Below, one piece after another: positions 7,185 through 15,500 of a stretch of 64,000 nucleotides of DNA. The DNA comes from an uncultured Veillonellaceae bacterium (GTDB lineage: Bacteria > Bacillota > Negativicutes > Veillonellales > Dialisteraceae). Numbering within the stretch: the stretch's first letter is position 1; each line of letters begins with the position of its first letter. The notes under the pieces were generated by a model that did not search any database, had not been told where the DNA came from, and saw only the letters and a list, made by a program, of their open reading frames with translations. The stretch is taken from contig CATVYJ010000002.1 in NCBI GenBank assembly GCA_958348245.1, positions 1 to 64,000 of the forward strand, read 5' to 3'. The position numbers were made by a program, and so were the translations under genes.

Positions 7185-7941
7185 ATTTATGGACTTGCTC
7201 CGCTATTATTTCCGCCGCGTGGACGAGGCGGATCTGGCGGAGATCCTCTCGGACTACGAGGCGCATTTCGAGGAGGGCCGGAAGGCGGGCCTCTCGGAGG
7301 AGGACATCTGCCGGGAGCTGGGCAGCCCGAAGGCCATTTACGACATGTACGCCGCGGAGGGCATGCTCCGTGAAAAGAAGGACGCTCCCGCGCCGCCTCC
7401 GGGCGCTTCCTCCCGCACGGCGGAGCGCCTTTCCCTGCATGCGGACCGCCTGGCGGACCGGGCGGGCGAGATTGCCGGACAGGCCGGTGAGCTCGCGGGA
7501 AAAACCATCGACCGCGCGCAGGACGCGTGGGACCGGGAAATCGGGCCGCGCGTGCCCGGCGCGGCACAGGCCGCGGGCAGTCTCGTGTGGACGGTACTCT
7601 TCTCCGCGTGCTATGCCGCGTCGTTCCTCGTCTTCCTCATCACGGCGCTCGTGGTGTACCTCCTGTCGGGGGCGGGCGCACAGTTCGGCGGCTTCTCTCC
7701 CCTGCCGGGCATCTCCGCGGTGACGCTCTGGTGCATCGCCGGCACGGGATTCTTCGCCGGACTGGCGCTCTTCTTCACCGGCAGCGAGATCCGGAAGCTC
7801 CATCGGTCCCGGCAGGCTCCGCCGCCTCCGTCGTCCGACGGGGAAGCGGCCGCGTCCGATCCCGAAGCCGACGCTTCGGAGGACGCGCCCCGCGGCCCGG
7901 TCCAGCCCGCCCTGCTGCTCCCCGCAGCGGGCAGAAAGTGA
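7171..7941 (+). CDS. DUF1700/HAAS-domain membrane protein
   Basis: 256 residues. The N-terminus (about 1-65), with FMDLLRYYFRRVDEADLAEIL, YEAHFEEGRKAGLSEEDIC and LGSPKAI, is the HAAS/DUF1700 cytoplasmic domain. A charged helical linker (about 70-130) with regularly spaced ADRLADRAGEIAGQAGELAG follows, then two hydrophobic segments (about 140-165 and 180-205) and a Pro/Ser/Glu-rich tail. The domain typically partners with PadR regulators in envelope-stress-like switches. The ATG at 7171 lies inside the padR end and is preceded by GGAGGAAGGAGG. Exact function unknown. Confidence 0.8.
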   Translation: MNRTEFMDLLRYYFRRVDEADLAEILSDYEAHFEEGRKAGLSEEDICRELGSPKAIYDMYAAEGMLREKKDAPAPPPGASSRTAERLSLHADRLADRAGEIAGQAGELAGKTIDRAQDAWDREIGPRVPGAAQAAGSLVWTVLFSACYAASFLVFLITALVVYLLSGAGAQFGGFSPLPGISAVTLWCIAGTGFFAGLALFFTGSEIRKLHRSRQAPPPPSSDGEAAASDPEADASEDAPRGPVQPALLLPAAGRK

Positions 7942-7948
7942 GGCTCCC

Positions 7949-8260
7949 ATGAAAAAAATCATCGTCTGTCTCGCGCTCTCCGTGCTCTGCTTTTTCGGCG
8001 GCGCGGCTTCATTCCTCGCCAACGACGTCACGGCCTACGCCGGCTGGGCGCACCGCAACTATCCCCGCATGGCGGACAAACTGGACCGCCGCATGGAACG
8101 CCTCATCCCGGGCTGGCGCTGCGGCGACCCCGCCCCCGGCCACGAACGGCGGCATCATGAAGCAAAGCCCGTGCCGCCGCCCCGCCGGAACGAGGCCCGC
8201 CCGGCGCCGGCTCCCGCGCCCGCACCGGAAGCGCCCGCGGCTCCCTCCCCTCAGTCCTGA
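7949..8260 (+). CDS. Small exported protein, Pro/Ala-rich tail
   Basis: 103 residues starting with a signal peptide or membrane anchor (MKKIIVCLALSVLCFFGGA). About residues 30-60 contain several Arg/Trp/Tyr residues (GWAHRNYPRMADKLDRRMER), and the C-terminal 45 residues are a low-complexity His/Arg then Pro/Ala tail. It follows the DUF1700 gene after 7 nt and so belongs to the PadR operon. I do not recognise a family; the disordered tail suggests a periplasmic or wall-facing role. Confidence 0.6.
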   Translation: MKKIIVCLALSVLCFFGGAASFLANDVTAYAGWAHRNYPRMADKLDRRMERLIPGWRCGDPAPGHERRHHEAKPVPPPRRNEARPAPAPAPAPEAPAAPSPQS

Positions 8261-8321
8261 TCGGGACATCGTCCCGCATGTCATACCGTTCCTGTCCACA
8301 GGAAGAAAGTGAGGAATCATC

Positions 8322-9020
8322 ATGAAAAAGCTCATTCTCTCTGCCGCTCTCGCAGCCGCCTGCGCTGCCTTCGCCGCAACGTCCGCGTACGCCGCCCCGC
8401 CGGTGCCGCCCCAGCAGCCCACCGCGCCCCCCGCGCCGGAGGAGACGGTGACGCCGCCGTCCCGGTCGTACATGGACAGCGTCATCCGCGCGGAACAGGA
8501 AGGCACGGCGCGCATGCCCATGAAGGGCGTCATCAAGGCGTACCGCGAAATGGGCAAGCCGCCCAAAGCGCCGAAGGCTCCGAAAGCCGCGCCGGCAGAA
8601 GCGCGCCCCGCGCCGGAAGCGCCGCCGGCAGAGGATCTGCGTCCGGCCCGCCCGCCGCGTCCGGAAAGCGGCCCGCGCTATGCCCGCCGGGACGGCGAAT
8701 CCCCCCGCGCGTACCGGGACGATGTGCGCGGCCCCCGGGCCGAACGGGCGGCCTGGCGCGATGACGACCGCCGTCCGGCTCCCGCGCCGCGCCACAGGAG
8801 AGCGCGCCACCACTATGACGCCGACGGCAGCCTGTACTGCCCCTACGGCTACGAACACCGCCGCGGCGGCTGCCCCTACTATGCGGAGCGCCATGCCTCC
8901 TATTACGACGATGACCGCTACGACGGCTACGATGATTATGACGACGGCTGGTACGACGACGACGGCTATTACCATCACCGCACCTACCGTCACCACAGAG
9001 GCGGCTCCCGCCGCGGATGA
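8322..9020 (+). CDS. Exported low-complexity protein with Tyr/Asp/His-rich C-terminus
   Basis: 232 residues with a clear signal peptide ending in ASA-like TSAYAA near residue 25. The middle is Pro/Ala/Arg-rich. The last 60 residues are a dense array of Tyr, Asp and His (for example YYDDDRYDGYDDYDDGWYDD) ending in HHRTYRHHRGGSRRG. Such acidic-aromatic plus His stretches could bind metal or stick to the wall, but no enzyme domain is visible. GTGAGG lies 8 nt before the ATG. Gap to the preceding gene is 61 nt without a terminator, so it may be part of the same operon. Confidence 0.6.
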   Translation: MKKLILSAALAAACAAFAATSAYAAPPVPPQQPTAPPAPEETVTPPSRSYMDSVIRAEQEGTARMPMKGVIKAYREMGKPPKAPKAPKAAPAEARPAPEAPPAEDLRPARPPRPESGPRYARRDGESPRAYRDDVRGPRAERAAWRDDDRRPAPAPRHRRARHHYDADGSLYCPYGYEHRRGGCPYYAERHASYYDDDRYDGYDDYDDGWYDDDGYYHHRTYRHHRGGSRRG

Positions 9021-9094
9021 CCCGTGACTGCCGCTTCTCCTGAAACGGCGGCTACCGCAGCCGTATGATTGAATTTTTCAGAAAGGATTCTCCC

Positions 9095-9292
9095 ATGAAA
9101 CAGGTACTCATCTGTGCGGCCATCGCGCTCGCGGCGGCCCTCCTCCCGGGAGGCGCGGCAGACGCCGCATCGCCCGCGCCCCGCCGGGACAGCCGGAGCG
9201 GCTGTGTCCAGTCCGCGCCGGTCCATCACTATGAGGATTACGACCGCGGCGGCCATCACTACGACCGCCATCACGACGGCTGGCACTGCTGA
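9095..9292 (+). CDS. Small exported His/Tyr/Asp-rich protein
   Basis: 65 residues from the ATG at 9095, chosen because AAAGGA precedes it and a signal peptide (MKQVLICAAIALAAALLPGG) begins there. The mature part, about 40 residues, is HHYEDYDRGGHHYDRHHDGWHC-like with seven or more His and two Cys, resembling the C-terminus of the preceding gene and suggesting metal binding. A terminator follows after 16 nt. No known family. Confidence 0.6.
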   Translation: MKQVLICAAIALAAALLPGGAADAASPAPRRDSRSGCVQSAPVHHYEDYDRGGHHYDRHHDGWHC

Positions 9293-9308
9293 CGCCGTCC
9301 CCTTTCTT

Positions 9309-9345
9309 CCCCGCCGGGCCTGTCCCCTCCGGCGGGGATTTTTTT
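9309..9345 (+). terminator. Terminator of the padR cluster
   Basis: Perfect stem CCCCGCCGG / CCGGCGGGG (9309-9317, 9329-9337) followed by seven T. Confidence 0.9.
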
Positions 9346-9441
9346 GCGCCGATTTCCGGCGCGGCCTGCCCGCTCCCCGCCCCCATCGCCCGAAGTTTTC
9401 GCAGGCACTCCTTTAAGAATACATCCGCGCCTTTGTCCGCT

Positions 9442-9491
9442 TTGCATTCCGCAGAATGTCTGATACGATAAAATCAAACAAACGATTGATT
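9442..9491 (+). promoter_or_regulatory. Promoter and inverted repeat before the TetR gene
   Basis: TTGCAT (9442-9447), 16-nt spacer, TACGAT (9464-9469). A 20-nt inverted repeat with 6-bp arms AATCAA / TTGATT (9472-9491) lies at the expected transcription start and overlaps the ribosome binding site region, a likely autoregulatory TetR operator. Confidence 0.55.
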
Positions 9492-9504
9492 GAAGGAGGC
9501 TCCC

Positions 9505-10107
9505 ATGGACAGCGACAAACGGACCCAGCTGCTCCGCGCGGCGGTGCGGCTCTTTGCGGAAAACGGCTACGACGGCACGTCCCTCCGGGCCATCAGCGAA
9601 GCCGCCGGGGCGAATCTCTCCATGATTTCCTACTACTTCGGCGGCAAACGCGGCCTGTACGAAGAAGCGTTTGCGAGCCAGTTCCGCGGCCTGACGCGCT
9701 TTCTCTCCGCCGACACGGACGCCATGGACCCGCGGGACGTGATCCGCCTCTACGCGGACACGGCGCTCCGCGTGCATCAGGACAACCCGTACCTCGTGCG
9801 CTACATCACGCGGGAACTCCTCGCGCGGGACGGGAGCGCCTCCGCCATCCACACCCCGCTGAACGCGCTCTACAACGTGCTGGACCGGGCCGTCCGGCGG
9901 GGCGTCGCGGCAGGCCTTTTCCGGGCCGATCTGGACGTGCCGTCGGCGGTGGTGCTCCTCGCGGGGGCCGTGAATTTCCACTACCTGGCGCAGCACGTGC
10001 GCGCCCGCATCACTGCGGACCGGCTGGACATGCCCGGCGAAGCGGCGTACCTCTCGCAGGCGGTGGAGGTGTTTCTCCGGGGCATCGAAAGGCGGGATGA
10101 CGCATGA
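9505..10107 (+). CDS. TetR/AcrR family regulator (CecR-like)
   Basis: 200 residues. The N-terminal helix-turn-helix is clear: RTQLLRAAVRLFAENGYDGTSLRAIS, then AAGANLSMISYYFGGKRGLYEEAF (about residues 8-57). The C-terminal ligand-binding part resembles the DUF1956 type of CecR/YbiH, which controls ybhGFSR-like exporters in enterobacteria; the genes that follow here are the same kinds of parts. GAAGGAGG sets the start at 9505. It overlaps the next gene by 4 nt (ATGA), so regulator and exporter form one operon. Confidence 0.88.
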   Translation: MDSDKRTQLLRAAVRLFAENGYDGTSLRAISEAAGANLSMISYYFGGKRGLYEEAFASQFRGLTRFLSADTDAMDPRDVIRLYADTALRVHQDNPYLVRYITRELLARDGSASAIHTPLNALYNVLDRAVRRGVAAGLFRADLDVPSAVVLLAGAVNFHYLAQHVRARITADRLDMPGEAAYLSQAVEVFLRGIERRDDA

Positions 10108-11084
10108 AACGGAAACTGCTCTTCTGCGCGGCGGCGCTCTGCCTCGCGGCGCTCGCGGCGGGCGCGGTATACGAATACCGCCGCCAGCAGGCGGAAGCGC
10201 GCATCCTCACGGGCACAGTGGAAGTGACGAAAGCGGACATCGCGCCCAAAGTGAGCGGCTACATCGCCGCGCTCTACGTGAAAGAAGGAGACGCCGTCAC
10301 AAAGGGAGACACCGCGGCGGAGCTCTCCCGGCCCGACCTCGAGGCGGCGCATCTCCGGGACCGTGCGGCGTACGAAGCGTCTCTGGCAAACCTCTGGAAG
10401 CTGGAAAACGGCAGCCGCGCCGAAGAGATCGCCCGGGCGCGCAACGAGACGGCGGCGGCCCGCGCGGAAAGCGTCCGGGCCGACCGGGACTACGCGCGCA
10501 TGGCGGCGCTGCTCGCGGAAGACGCCGTGTCCCGCCAGGACTACGACGCGGCAGTGGAAGCGCGCGATGCGGCGGCGGCCCGTCTCCGCGCGGCCCGGGA
10601 CTATCAGGCGCTCCTCGAGAACGGCACGCGGGAGGAAGACCTCGCCGCGGCGCGGCACACCGCCGCTCAGAACGAAGCAGTCATGGCCATGTCCGCCCAG
10701 TCGGTCAAAGACCTCTCCGTGCCCGTGCCCCTTTCGGGCGTGATCCTCACGAAGAATTACGAACCGGGCGAATACGTGGACGCGGGCGCGCCCATCGCCA
10801 CCGTGGTGGACCTCTCCGACTGCTGGGTGAAAGTGTACGTCTCCCCGGAAGAGCTGGGACGGCTCCGCCTCGGACAGGGCGCGGACGTCTCCATCGACGG
10901 CGCGCCGGGCCGGGTGCGGCCGGGGCACATCAGGGAAATCAAAGACTCCGCGGAGTACACCCCGCGGCAGAGCATCACCCGGAACGAACGGGCGAATCTG
11001 GTTTTCGCCGTGAAAGTGGCCGTGCCCAATGAAGACGGCCTCATGAAGCCCGGCATGCCCGCGGACGTGATCTTCCATGAGTAG
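10104..11084 (+). CDS. HlyD/EmrA-type membrane fusion protein of an ABC exporter (YbhG-like)
   Basis: 326 residues. One N-terminal membrane anchor (about 5-23), then the biotinyl-lipoyl-like first half (TGTVEVTKADIAPKVSGYIAAL), a long Ala/Arg/Glu-rich coiled-coil hairpin (about 75-190), the second lipoyl half (VPLSGVILTKNYEPGEYVDAGAP) and a beta-barrel domain ending in PGMPADVIFHE. It bridges the inner-membrane ABC exporter to the outer membrane in diderms. Overlaps both neighbours, which are a TetR regulator and an ABC ATPase. Confidence 0.9.
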   Translation: MKRKLLFCAAALCLAALAAGAVYEYRRQQAEARILTGTVEVTKADIAPKVSGYIAALYVKEGDAVTKGDTAAELSRPDLEAAHLRDRAAYEASLANLWKLENGSRAEEIARARNETAAARAESVRADRDYARMAALLAEDAVSRQDYDAAVEARDAAAARLRAARDYQALLENGTREEDLAAARHTAAQNEAVMAMSAQSVKDLSVPVPLSGVILTKNYEPGEYVDAGAPIATVVDLSDCWVKVYVSPEELGRLRLGQGADVSIDGAPGRVRPGHIREIKDSAEYTPRQSITRNERANLVFAVKVAVPNEDGLMKPGMPADVIFHE

Positions 11085-11973
11085 GGACTATGTGATCGAG
11101 ACGCGGGACCTGACGAAGCGCTTCGGGGACTTCACCGCCGTGGACCGGCTCCGCCTCGCCGTGCCGCGCGGCGCGATCTACGGCTTCATCGGGTCGAACG
11201 GGAGCGGGAAGTCCACGGCCATCCGCATGATCTGCGGGCTCCTTGCGCCCACGGCGGGCACGGCCCTCGTCCTCGGAAAAGACACCGCCCGCGAGCCGGA
11301 CCGGGTGAAGCAGTCCATCGGCTACATGTCCCAGAAATTCAGCCTCTACCTCGACCTCACCGCGGAGGAAAATCTCGATTTCTACGGCAGCCTCTACGGC
11401 CTCGGGAAAGGGGAGCGCCGCGCCCGCATGGAAGACGTGTTCGCCCTCATGCGGCTCGAAGACCGGCGGCGCGTCCCCGCGGGCTCCCTCTCGGGCGGCC
11501 AGCGGCAGCGCCTCGCCCTAGGCTGCGCCATCCTCCACCGGCCGGAGCTCCTCATCCTCGACGAGCCCACCTCCGCGGTGGACCCGGCGTCGCGCCGCCT
11601 CTTCTGGAATCTCCTCGCCGGCCTTGCCGCGGGAGGGCGCACCACCATCCTCGTCACCACCCACTTCATGGACGAAGCGGAGCACTGCGACCGGATCGGC
11701 TTCCTGCAGACGGGCCGGCTCATCGCGGAAGGCTCCCCCGCCGAGCTGAAAGCGCGCCTGCCGGGCGTCCTCTGGTCGCTCCGCTTCCCCGCTCCGGAAG
11801 ACGCGGCGGCCGCCTTCGCCGCGAGCGGCCTTCCCGCCCTCGAGACCTACACCTTCGGCCGCCAGTACCGAGTGCTCCTCCCGCCGGACATCGAGCCCCC
11901 CGCCGCCCTCCATCCCGTGCGGGAAGAACTCTCCATGGAAGACGTGTTCATTTATTACGACAGCCGGAGGTGA
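11077..11973 (+). CDS. ABC exporter ATP-binding protein (YbhF-like, single nucleotide-binding domain)
   Basis: 298 residues with a complete ABC ATPase core: Walker A GSNGSGKST (about 38-46), Q-loop YMSQKFSLY, signature LSGGQRQRLALG, Walker B LLILDEPTS and switch His in TTHFMDEAEHCD. The last 65 residues form the regulatory tail usual in ABC-2 exporters. E. coli YbhF has two such domains; here there is one, so the transporter should work as a homodimer. Overlaps the membrane fusion gene by 8 nt. Confidence 0.93.
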   Translation: MSRDYVIETRDLTKRFGDFTAVDRLRLAVPRGAIYGFIGSNGSGKSTAIRMICGLLAPTAGTALVLGKDTAREPDRVKQSIGYMSQKFSLYLDLTAEENLDFYGSLYGLGKGERRARMEDVFALMRLEDRRRVPAGSLSGGQRQRLALGCAILHRPELLILDEPTSAVDPASRRLFWNLLAGLAAGGRTTILVTTHFMDEAEHCDRIGFLQTGRLIAEGSPAELKARLPGVLWSLRFPAPEDAAAAFAASGLPALETYTFGRQYRVLLPPDIEPPAALHPVREELSMEDVFIYYDSRR

Positions 11974-11977
11974 TCCC

Positions 11978-13096
11978 ATGACCCGCTTTCTGGCCGTACT
12001 GCGGAAAGAAACCATCCAGATGCGGCGTGACGCGCTGACGCTCCTCATCATGTTCCTCCTGCCCATCGTGCAGATCATCCTCTTCGGCTACGCCATCCAC
12101 ACGGACGTGAAGCACCAGTCCACCGCCGTCTTCGACCAGTCCCTCTCCGAAGAGAGCCGGGACCTTCTCTCCGCCTTCACCGCGAGCGAATACTTCGACA
12201 TCGCGTACACGGCGCAAAGCTTCGAAGAAGTGAACCGCCTCCTCGACAGCGGCCGGGCCAGGGTGGGCGTCATCATCCCGCCCGACCTCGCCTCCGAGCT
12301 CGCCCACGGCCGGTCCGTACCCATCCAGGTCCTCGTGGACGCCTCCGACTCCACCTCCTCCACCTCGGCCATCGCCGCCGCGGAATCCATCGGCCAGCGG
12401 AAATCGCAGGAGCTCCTCCTCGCGCGCCATCCTCAGCTCCGCGCCGAGGCCCTGCGCCCCTACGACGTGCGCATCCGCGCGTGGTACAACCGGGACGCCG
12501 TCACCGTGTACTACATGCTGCCGGGCATCACCGGCATCATCCTCACCCTCACCATGGTGCTCATCACCTCCACGGCCATCGTGCGCGAGCGCGAGCGGGG
12601 CACCCTCGAGCAGCTCCTCGTGACGCCGCTCCGGACATGGGAGCTGCTGCTGGGAAAAATCGTGCCGTACATCTTCATCGGTTTCGTGCAGATCACCATG
12701 GCCCTCCTCATCGGGCTCGCCCTCTTCGGCGTCCCCATCCGGGGGAGCCTCCTTCTCCTCTACGCCCTCACCGCCCTCTTCATCCTCGCCTCCCTCACCC
12801 TCGGCCTCCTCATCTCCACCGCGGCGCAGACCCAGATGCAGGCCCTCCTCATGTCCTTCTTCTGCATCCTGCCGAGCATCCTCCTCTCGGGATTTCTCTT
12901 CCCCCGGGAAGCCATGCCCCTCCTCTTTCAGGGCGTGGCGGCGCTCTTCCCCATGACCTGGTACGTGGACATCATCCGGGGCATCCTCCTCAAGGGGGCC
13001 GGCCTCTCCGCCCTCTACCCCGCAGCCCTCGCCCTCCTCCTCTACAGCACCCTCGCCTTTTCCCTTGCGGTGAAAAAATTCTCCCGCACCGTATGA
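11978..13096 (+). CDS. ABC-2 type permease (YbhS/YbhR-like)
   Basis: 372 residues: one N-terminal transmembrane helix (about 20-40), a large extracytoplasmic domain (about 45-170), then five hydrophobic helices with the ABC-2 signature RERERGTLEQLLVTPL (about 205-220). Only one permease is present, where ybhGFSR has two, so it likely dimerises. It is the last gene of the TetR-HlyD-ATPase-permease operon, a putative drug or cation exporter. AGGTG sets the start, 4 nt after the ATPase stop. Confidence 0.92.
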   Translation: MTRFLAVLRKETIQMRRDALTLLIMFLLPIVQIILFGYAIHTDVKHQSTAVFDQSLSEESRDLLSAFTASEYFDIAYTAQSFEEVNRLLDSGRARVGVIIPPDLASELAHGRSVPIQVLVDASDSTSSTSAIAAAESIGQRKSQELLLARHPQLRAEALRPYDVRIRAWYNRDAVTVYYMLPGITGIILTLTMVLITSTAIVRERERGTLEQLLVTPLRTWELLLGKIVPYIFIGFVQITMALLIGLALFGVPIRGSLLLLYALTALFILASLTLGLLISTAAQTQMQALLMSFFCILPSILLSGFLFPREAMPLLFQGVAALFPMTWYVDIIRGILLKGAGLSALYPAALALLLYSTLAFSLAVKKFSRTV

Positions 13097-13097
13097 A

Positions 13098-13120
13098 AGC
13101 CGCCCCGCGCGGCTTTTTTT
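13098..13120 (+). terminator. Terminator of the ABC-2 exporter operon
   Basis: AGCCGC / GCGGCT stem followed by seven T directly after the stop codon. Confidence 0.9.
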
Positions 13121-13200
13121 CTTTAAGAAAATTTACGATTTCTTCCGCCATTCTTTTCAACAATATGCGCTACAGTAAAGACAATCTCTTCCCGGCCCGC

Positions 13201-13229
13201 TTATCAGTGCCCGGGATTTACGCTATAAT
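13201..13229 (+). promoter_or_regulatory. Promoter of the glycosyltransferase gene
   Basis: Perfect -10 TATAAT (13224-13229) with a weak -35 TTATCA (13201-13206) 17 nt upstream. Confidence 0.6.
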
Positions 13230-13260
13230 AAGAGAAATGTCTGCACAGAAGGAGTCCCCC

Positions 13261-14217
13261 ATGATTTCCATCGTTACCCCCGTATACAATGAAGAAGACA
13301 ATGTGGTCTACTTCCACGACGAAGTGACCCGCGTCATGAAAACCCTCGCCATGGACTACGAAATCCTCTACGTGAACGACGGCTCCACCGACAGCACGGA
13401 AGACAGACTCCGCGCGCTCGCCGCGGCCGACCCCCACGTGCGGGCGGTCACCTTCGCGCGGAACTTCGGCCACCAGATCGCCATCACCTGCGGCATGGAT
13501 CTGGCGGAAGGCGACGCGGTCATCACCATGGACGGGGACATGCAGCATCCGCCGGCGCTCATCCCGGCCCTCGTCGAAAAATGGCAGGAAGGCTATGACA
13601 TCGTGCAGGCCGTGCGCACCGCCACGGAAGACGCGGGCTTCGTGAAGCGCGCCACCTCCTCAGGCTACTACGCCGTCATCAACGCCATCTCCGACAGCCC
13701 CGTACAGCCCGGCGGCAGCGACTTCCGCCTCCTCGACCGGAAAGCCCTCCTCACCTTCCGCCGCTTCCGCGAGCACAGCCGCTTCATCCGGGGCATCATC
13801 GGCGGCATGGGCTACCGGCAGGCGACCGTGGAATACGTCGCGCCCGCGCGCCACGCCGGCGTATCCAAATTTTCCATGAAAAAAATGCTCCACCTCGCCA
13901 TGGACGGCATCCTCGCAAACAGCACCGTGCCCCTCCGCATGGTCTTCTACCTGGGCGTCCTCTCCATGCTCCTCGGATGCCTCCTCATCCTCTACATCTT
14001 CGGCTGCTGGCTCATGGACTCCACTGTCCCCGGCTGGGCCACCATGACCATCCTCGTCTCCTTCTACGGCAGCCTGAATCTCCTCTGTCTGGGCATCCTC
14101 GGCGAATACGTGAGCCGCATCTTCCGGGAAGCGCAGAACCGGCCCCTCTACTGGATCGGCAGCGACACCGCCGACGACCCGCAGAGCCCCTGGCGCAGAG
14201 CCCGGGACAGACATTGA
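13261..14217 (+). CDS. Glycosyltransferase family 2, polyprenyl-phosphate type (DPM1/GtrB-like)
   Basis: 318 residues. The GT-A domain (about 1-230) has SIVTPVYNEEDNV, YVNDGSTD, and the metal-binding MDGDMQHPP. Two C-terminal transmembrane helices (about 230-255 and 265-290) are as in bactoprenol-phosphate glucosyltransferases and ArnC-like enzymes, which charge undecaprenyl phosphate with a sugar on the cytoplasmic face for later transfer to envelope glycans. AGAAGGAG 6 nt upstream sets the ATG at 13261; an in-frame ATG at 13237 is possible but lacks a ribosome binding site. The RuBisCO-like gene follows after 37 nt. Confidence 0.9.
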   Translation: MISIVTPVYNEEDNVVYFHDEVTRVMKTLAMDYEILYVNDGSTDSTEDRLRALAAADPHVRAVTFARNFGHQIAITCGMDLAEGDAVITMDGDMQHPPALIPALVEKWQEGYDIVQAVRTATEDAGFVKRATSSGYYAVINAISDSPVQPGGSDFRLLDRKALLTFRRFREHSRFIRGIIGGMGYRQATVEYVAPARHAGVSKFSMKKMLHLAMDGILANSTVPLRMVFYLGVLSMLLGCLLILYIFGCWLMDSTVPGWATMTILVSFYGSLNLLCLGILGEYVSRIFREAQNRPLYWIGSDTADDPQSPWRRARDRH

Positions 14218-14254
14218 CCCCGCAGGATACGACGTATATCCGGAAAGGAACACT

Positions 14255-15445
14255 ATGGCAAATCAGGATTTCTTCAAGAGCGAACTCTTCCAGGAGCTGC
14301 TGGGCGACCTGAAAGAAGAAGAACGCTTCACCGCCACCTACCGCGTGGAAGCGGAGGACTTTGAAGACGCGAAAGAGCGGGCCGCCGCCATCGCGAGCGA
14401 GCAGACCGTGGAATGCCCCCGCGAGCTCATCCGCGGCACGTGGATCGAAGAGCGCATCCTCGGCCACGTGGAAGACATCAAAAAAGCGCAGCCCGGCGTG
14501 TACTACGCGGTCGTCTCCTACCTCCCCGAAGCCGTCGCGAGCGACTTCACGGAATTTCTGAATATGCTCTTCGGCAACGTGAGCCTCTTCCCCGGCGTGC
14601 GCCTCATGGCCTTCGACCTGCCGGAAAGCATGGAAAGCACCTTCAACGGGCCGAAATACGGACAGACGGGCCTCCGCGATCTCTGCGGCGTCCCCGAAGG
14701 GCCCATCCTCATGAGCGCCGTGAAACCCCTCGGCCGCTCCGCGGCGGAGCTCGCCTCCATGGCGGGCGCGCTCGCCCTCGGCGGCTGCCCCCTCATCAAG
14801 GACGACCACAGCCTCTTCGACCAGCGGTGGGCCCCCTTCGACGACCGTGTCTCCGCCATGGCCTCCACCGTGCACGAAGCGAACGCGAAGACCGGCGGCC
14901 ATTCCCTCTACATCGCCAACTGCACCGCCGACAATATCCATTTCCTCGAGCGCGCCTACCGGGCGGAAGAGCTCGGCGCGGACGGCATCATGGCCGCGCC
15001 CGGCCTCGTGGGATTCAGCATGGTGAAAGCCCTCGCGGACGACCCGGACTTCCATCTCCCCATCTTCCTCCATCCGTGCTTCTCCGGCGGCTTCGTCCAG
15101 CACGAAGACACGGGCATCTCCCCCTACTGCTACTACGGCCAGCTGGGCCGCCTCGCCGGCGCGGACGCGGTCATCTTCACCAGCTTCGGGGGCCGCTTCC
15201 CCCACAGCCGGGAAGACTGCGCGCGCATCGCGGACAGCCTCTCCGCGCCCATGAACTACGTGAAGACCGCCTTCCCCGTGCCGAGCGGCGGCATGAAATG
15301 GCAGCTCTTCCCGGAAATGCGCCGCGTGTACGGGCCGAACGCGGTCTTCCTCGTGGGCGGCGCGCTCCAGACCGAAGGGCCCGACCTCACGGCGAATACG
15401 AAATTCTTCCTGGAAAAACTCCGCGAAGCGTCCGCCCGCGCGTGA
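14255..15445 (+). CDS. RuBisCO-like protein (form IV large-subunit family)
   Basis: 396 residues covering both RuBisCO large-subunit domains. Recognisable blocks are GPKYGQTGLRDLCGV, MSAVKPLG (active-site Lys in the KP motif), GGCPLIKDDHSL, PVPSGGM and VGGAL (phosphate-binding glycines). In true RuBisCO the carbamate/metal motif reads GGxDFxKDDE; here Lys and the second Asp are kept but the Glu is His and the first Asp is Pro. That pattern argues against carboxylase activity and for a form IV protein, whose known members act in methylthioribulose or related sugar-phosphate chemistry as enolases, isomerases or decarboxylases. No methionine-salvage gene lies near. GGAAAGGAACA precedes the ATG. 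Confidence 0.85.
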   Translation: MANQDFFKSELFQELLGDLKEEERFTATYRVEAEDFEDAKERAAAIASEQTVECPRELIRGTWIEERILGHVEDIKKAQPGVYYAVVSYLPEAVASDFTEFLNMLFGNVSLFPGVRLMAFDLPESMESTFNGPKYGQTGLRDLCGVPEGPILMSAVKPLGRSAAELASMAGALALGGCPLIKDDHSLFDQRWAPFDDRVSAMASTVHEANAKTGGHSLYIANCTADNIHFLERAYRAEELGADGIMAAPGLVGFSMVKALADDPDFHLPIFLHPCFSGGFVQHEDTGISPYCYYGQLGRLAGADAVIFTSFGGRFPHSREDCARIADSLSAPMNYVKTAFPVPSGGMKWQLFPEMRRVYGPNAVFLVGGALQTEGPDLTANTKFFLEKLREASARA

Positions 15446-15456
15446 ACATGCAAAAA

Positions 15457-15487
15457 AGCAGCCTCGAAGGCTGCTCTTTTTTTGTAT
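15457..15487. terminator. Bidirectional terminator between the RuBisCO-like gene and the autotransporter
   Basis: GCAGCCT / AGGCTGC stem flanked by a run of A and a run of T, usable for both converging genes. Confidence 0.85.
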
Positions 15488-15500
15488 TGATTTGAAGAAA

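Noticed and set aside
12481..13260. Long N-terminal extension of the glycosyltransferase frame
   Set aside because: The extension lies across the permease gene in another frame and its terminator; the true start with AGAAGGAG is at 13261.
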